In this document: positions 62,570 to 64,000 of the stretch, in pieces
Layout: the number at the start of each line of letters is the position of its first letter
Numbering within the stretch: the first letter of the stretch is position 1
NCBI GenBank assembly: GCA_965601455.1
Contig: OZ271831.1
Coordinates: 4,278,001 to 4,342,000 of the forward strand
Length of the DNA stretch: 64,000 bases
Direction: 5' to 3'
DNA from: JANQEU01 sp965601455
GTDB taxonomy: Bacteria > Bacteroidota > Bacteroidia > Cytophagales > Cyclobacteriaceae
Notes under the pieces: generated by a model
Told to the model about the DNA's origin: nothing
Database searches by the model: none
What the model saw: only the letters and a program-made list of their open reading frames with translations
Translations under genes and position numbers: made by a program

Positions 62570-63475
62570 TCAGCCCTGAAGAAAAGTCTTCCCGGGTAAC
62601 ATCGATACCTCGCGTCCTTGCCGGGTATCTCTTCTGATTCGATAATACATCCTGATCCGAGAGAAGAGAATAAAGGGATTAGTAAAGCACCGAGTACATT
62701 TACTGAATAACTCAAACAACACATCGAACAAGGATCTTATTGCAATATTGGGATTACTCAGGTCCACCAGAAGTTTCATTCTGTAAGTATCAGGGTTACC
62801 AATACTTAGCTCCTTCCCGGGGCGATCATCCCGATCGTGAATGATTTTGGAATCGGGAACAATGCCAACGGTATATTGATGATACTTAACCCGATGAATA
62901 TAATTTACATCCTCACCATAGTGCGGGAAAACAGGATTAAAGCCACCAACTTTTATTATACAATCGGTAGAAACCAACCATCCAGCGGCATTGACAAAGT
63001 CAACTTCGTACACCTTCTTTAACTCCCGACCTAATACAGCATCTGAATACAGATTCGGACAAGAAGACGGATTCAGGTAGAAGGAAAAATTAGTATCCAG
63101 AGAATCCTCTGAGGATTTCAAATGAAGAGGTGAAAGAATCCCATAGTCGTTTCCAATTGCCTTAGTTAGCTTTTGAATCGTATCTTTAAAGAGGTACGCA
63201 TCCTGATTCAACAAGAAGAAGTGATCGACGTTTAACTCCAAGCCCAGTAGAATACCTTTATTATTGGCCTTTCCAAAACCGAGATTCTCTTTTAGAGTTA
63301 ACAACTTAATTTTTTCCGAATCGAAATTCAAAACCAGGTCACATGTAGCATCAGTGGAAGCATTATCGACGACAATAATATGGTTATCACCATCGGCATC
63401 TAATGCCGACTGAAGACACCTTTTTATCCACTTCTCACCTTGATAGGTGACTATGATGATTGCAACTTTTGTCAT
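62570..63475 (-). CDS. Glycosyltransferase family 2 (rhamnosyltransferase-like)
   Basis: A 301-residue GT-A enzyme with VAIIIVTYQGEKWIKRCLQS, IIVVDNASTDATCDLV, NLGFGKANNKGI and LLNQDAY (DxD-like). VDFVNAAGWLVSTDCI and FPHYGEDVNYIHR match WbbL-type rhamnosyltransferases. It overlaps the upstream partial GT2 by 4 bases, and 53 bases without a visible feature separate it from the next gene. Confidence 0.87.
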   Translation of the reverse strand: MTKVAIIIVTYQGEKWIKRCLQSALDADGDNHIIVVDNASTDATCDLVLNFDSEKIKLLTLKENLGFGKANNKGILLGLELNVDHFFLLNQDAYLFKDTIQKLTKAIGNDYGILSPLHLKSSEDSLDTNFSFYLNPSSCPNLYSDAVLGRELKKVYEVDFVNAAGWLVSTDCIIKVGGFNPVFPHYGEDVNYIHRVKYHQYTVGIVPDSKIIHDRDDRPGKELSIGNPDTYRMKLLVDLSNPNIAIRSLFDVLFELFSKCTRCFTNPFILFSRIRMYYRIRRDTRQGREVSMLPGKTFLQG

Positions 63476-64000
63476 CCAATTGTTCTCTTGACGTCGTTGA
63501 CGAGGCCACGAACCACACCCCTAAGTGTAAATCTGTAAAAATCAATACGATCGCGGAAACCAATCCATTGAAAAGATCGCAATAACCCAAATTCTTCGAT
63601 CAGGTAAGTAATCTTTTTTCGAATCTCCAGAACAAAATCTACTCCAGAATTTTTAGCTATCTGCCTCATATGCTCAAAGTGCTTGTCGGATACTAATAAC
63701 CTCGCTAACACCAATCGATCACTGTAAGATGGTGAACCTTTACCACTCTCATTCCTTTTTGAGGCAGAGGATTGATGCACTCTGAAAGTGACCAGGGATT
63801 CATCCAAAAAGTAAAAAGATTCATTAGTACAAATTCGTAACCAGTATTCAAAATCACATATCTGCTTCAATGTGTTGTTGAAAACACCATACTTGTCAAT
63901 TAATTTCTTACTAAACAAACCCACTATAGGCTCTCCCAGGAAGTTTTTACCCAGAAAGTCATTTCTGAACAATTGAAAAACACTTTCCGGATCGACAATA
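63472..64000 (-). CDS. Glycosyltransferase family 2, C-terminal part (cut by window edge)
   Basis: The frame is open to the right edge (IVDPESVFQLFRNDFLG), so the N-terminus is outside. The visible 176 residues are the acceptor half of a GT2 enzyme: GEPIVGLFSKKLIDKYGVF and QICDFEYWLRIC are typical after the DxD region, followed by TFRVHQSSASKR. A TTG at 63972 should not be taken as a start. It shows the polysaccharide cluster continues to the right. Confidence 0.82.
   Translation of the reverse strand, partial: IVDPESVFQLFRNDFLGKNFLGEPIVGLFSKKLIDKYGVFNNTLKQICDFEYWLRICTNESFYFLDESLVTFRVHQSSASKRNESGKGSPSYSDRLVLARLLVSDKHFEHMRQIAKNSGVDFVLEIRKKITYLIEEFGLLRSFQWIGFRDRIDFYRFTLRGVVRGLVNDVKRTIG

Noticed and set aside
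37852..64000. Polysaccharide cluster as a mobile island
   Set aside because: No integrase, tRNA, transposase or direct-repeat boundary was seen, and base composition looks similar by eye to the flanking genes. The right boundary is not in the window.
1..64000. CRISPR arrays, tRNA/rRNA genes, insertion sequences
   Set aside because: None was seen on reading; small non-coding RNAs without conserved motifs could be missed without a covariance search.

Overview
The window looks like chromosomal DNA from a free-living Bacteroidota, most likely a Cytophagales/Flammeovirgaceae-type bacterium (inference). The evidence is the gene content: TonB receptors carrying carboxypeptidase-D regulatory-like domains, an ECF sigma / anti-sigma / vWA group, a Wzi-type capsule protein, FG-GAP/ASPIC proteins and a Bacteroidota-style thiamine locus. 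It is also the promoter signal: the motif TAnnTTTGC (the Bacteroidota primary-sigma -7 element) recurs about 10-45 bp before start codons on both strands. Shine-Dalgarno sequences are rare and TTG starts are common. I saw no tRNA, rRNA, CRISPR array, insertion sequence or phage gene. No gap between genes exceeds 300 bases; the largest, 10833-11063, holds palindromes.

Region 1 (1-10832) is mostly housekeeping: the end of a TPM-type zinc-ribbon protein, a DASS carboxylate transporter, an EamA exporter, dusB, then a divergent run of CPBP protease, DUF2007 protein, cdsA, Glu/Leu dehydrogenase, psd and an RDD protein, followed by a DJ-1-like lipoprotein and glnS. Region 2 (10833-20345) has a TonB receptor and small lipoprotein, a membrane protein plus CylR2-like repressor pair with palindromic sites, an MDR oxidoreductase, a ribD-cupin-fRMsr-VOC operon, an FG-GAP protein and prmC. 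Region 3 (20342-25220) is an ECF sigma factor with an anti-sigma-like partner, a divergent vWA lipoprotein-type surface protein and an aldo/keto reductase.

Region 4 (25210-29210, minus strand) is a vitamin uptake locus: pnuC-like transporter, NadR-like kinase, TPP riboswitch, TonB receptor and thiamine pyrophosphokinase. The riboswitch sits inside the gene run, only 11 bp after the kinase stop. Region 5 (29305-37798) holds guaB, a SpoIIE phosphatase / STAS / HATPase partner-switching module, a parvulin-type lipoprotein, surA, moxR and pheS.

Region 6 (37852-64000) is a large surface-polysaccharide cluster that continues past the right edge. It has a WecA/TagO-type and two WcaJ-type priming transferases, Wza and Wzz export proteins, two Wzy/WaaL-type membrane proteins, about a dozen glycosyltransferases and two hexapeptide acyltransferases. 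An opposite-strand cassette encodes a lipoprotein, Wzi and a sulfotransferase. No flippase and no tyrosine autokinase domain were seen. The best leads for something new are the mid-operon TPP riboswitch, the palindrome set shared by the CylR2-like regulator and the TonB receptor, the perfect 10-bp dyad over the wecA-like promoter, and the translationally coupled Wzi-sulfotransferase cassette.
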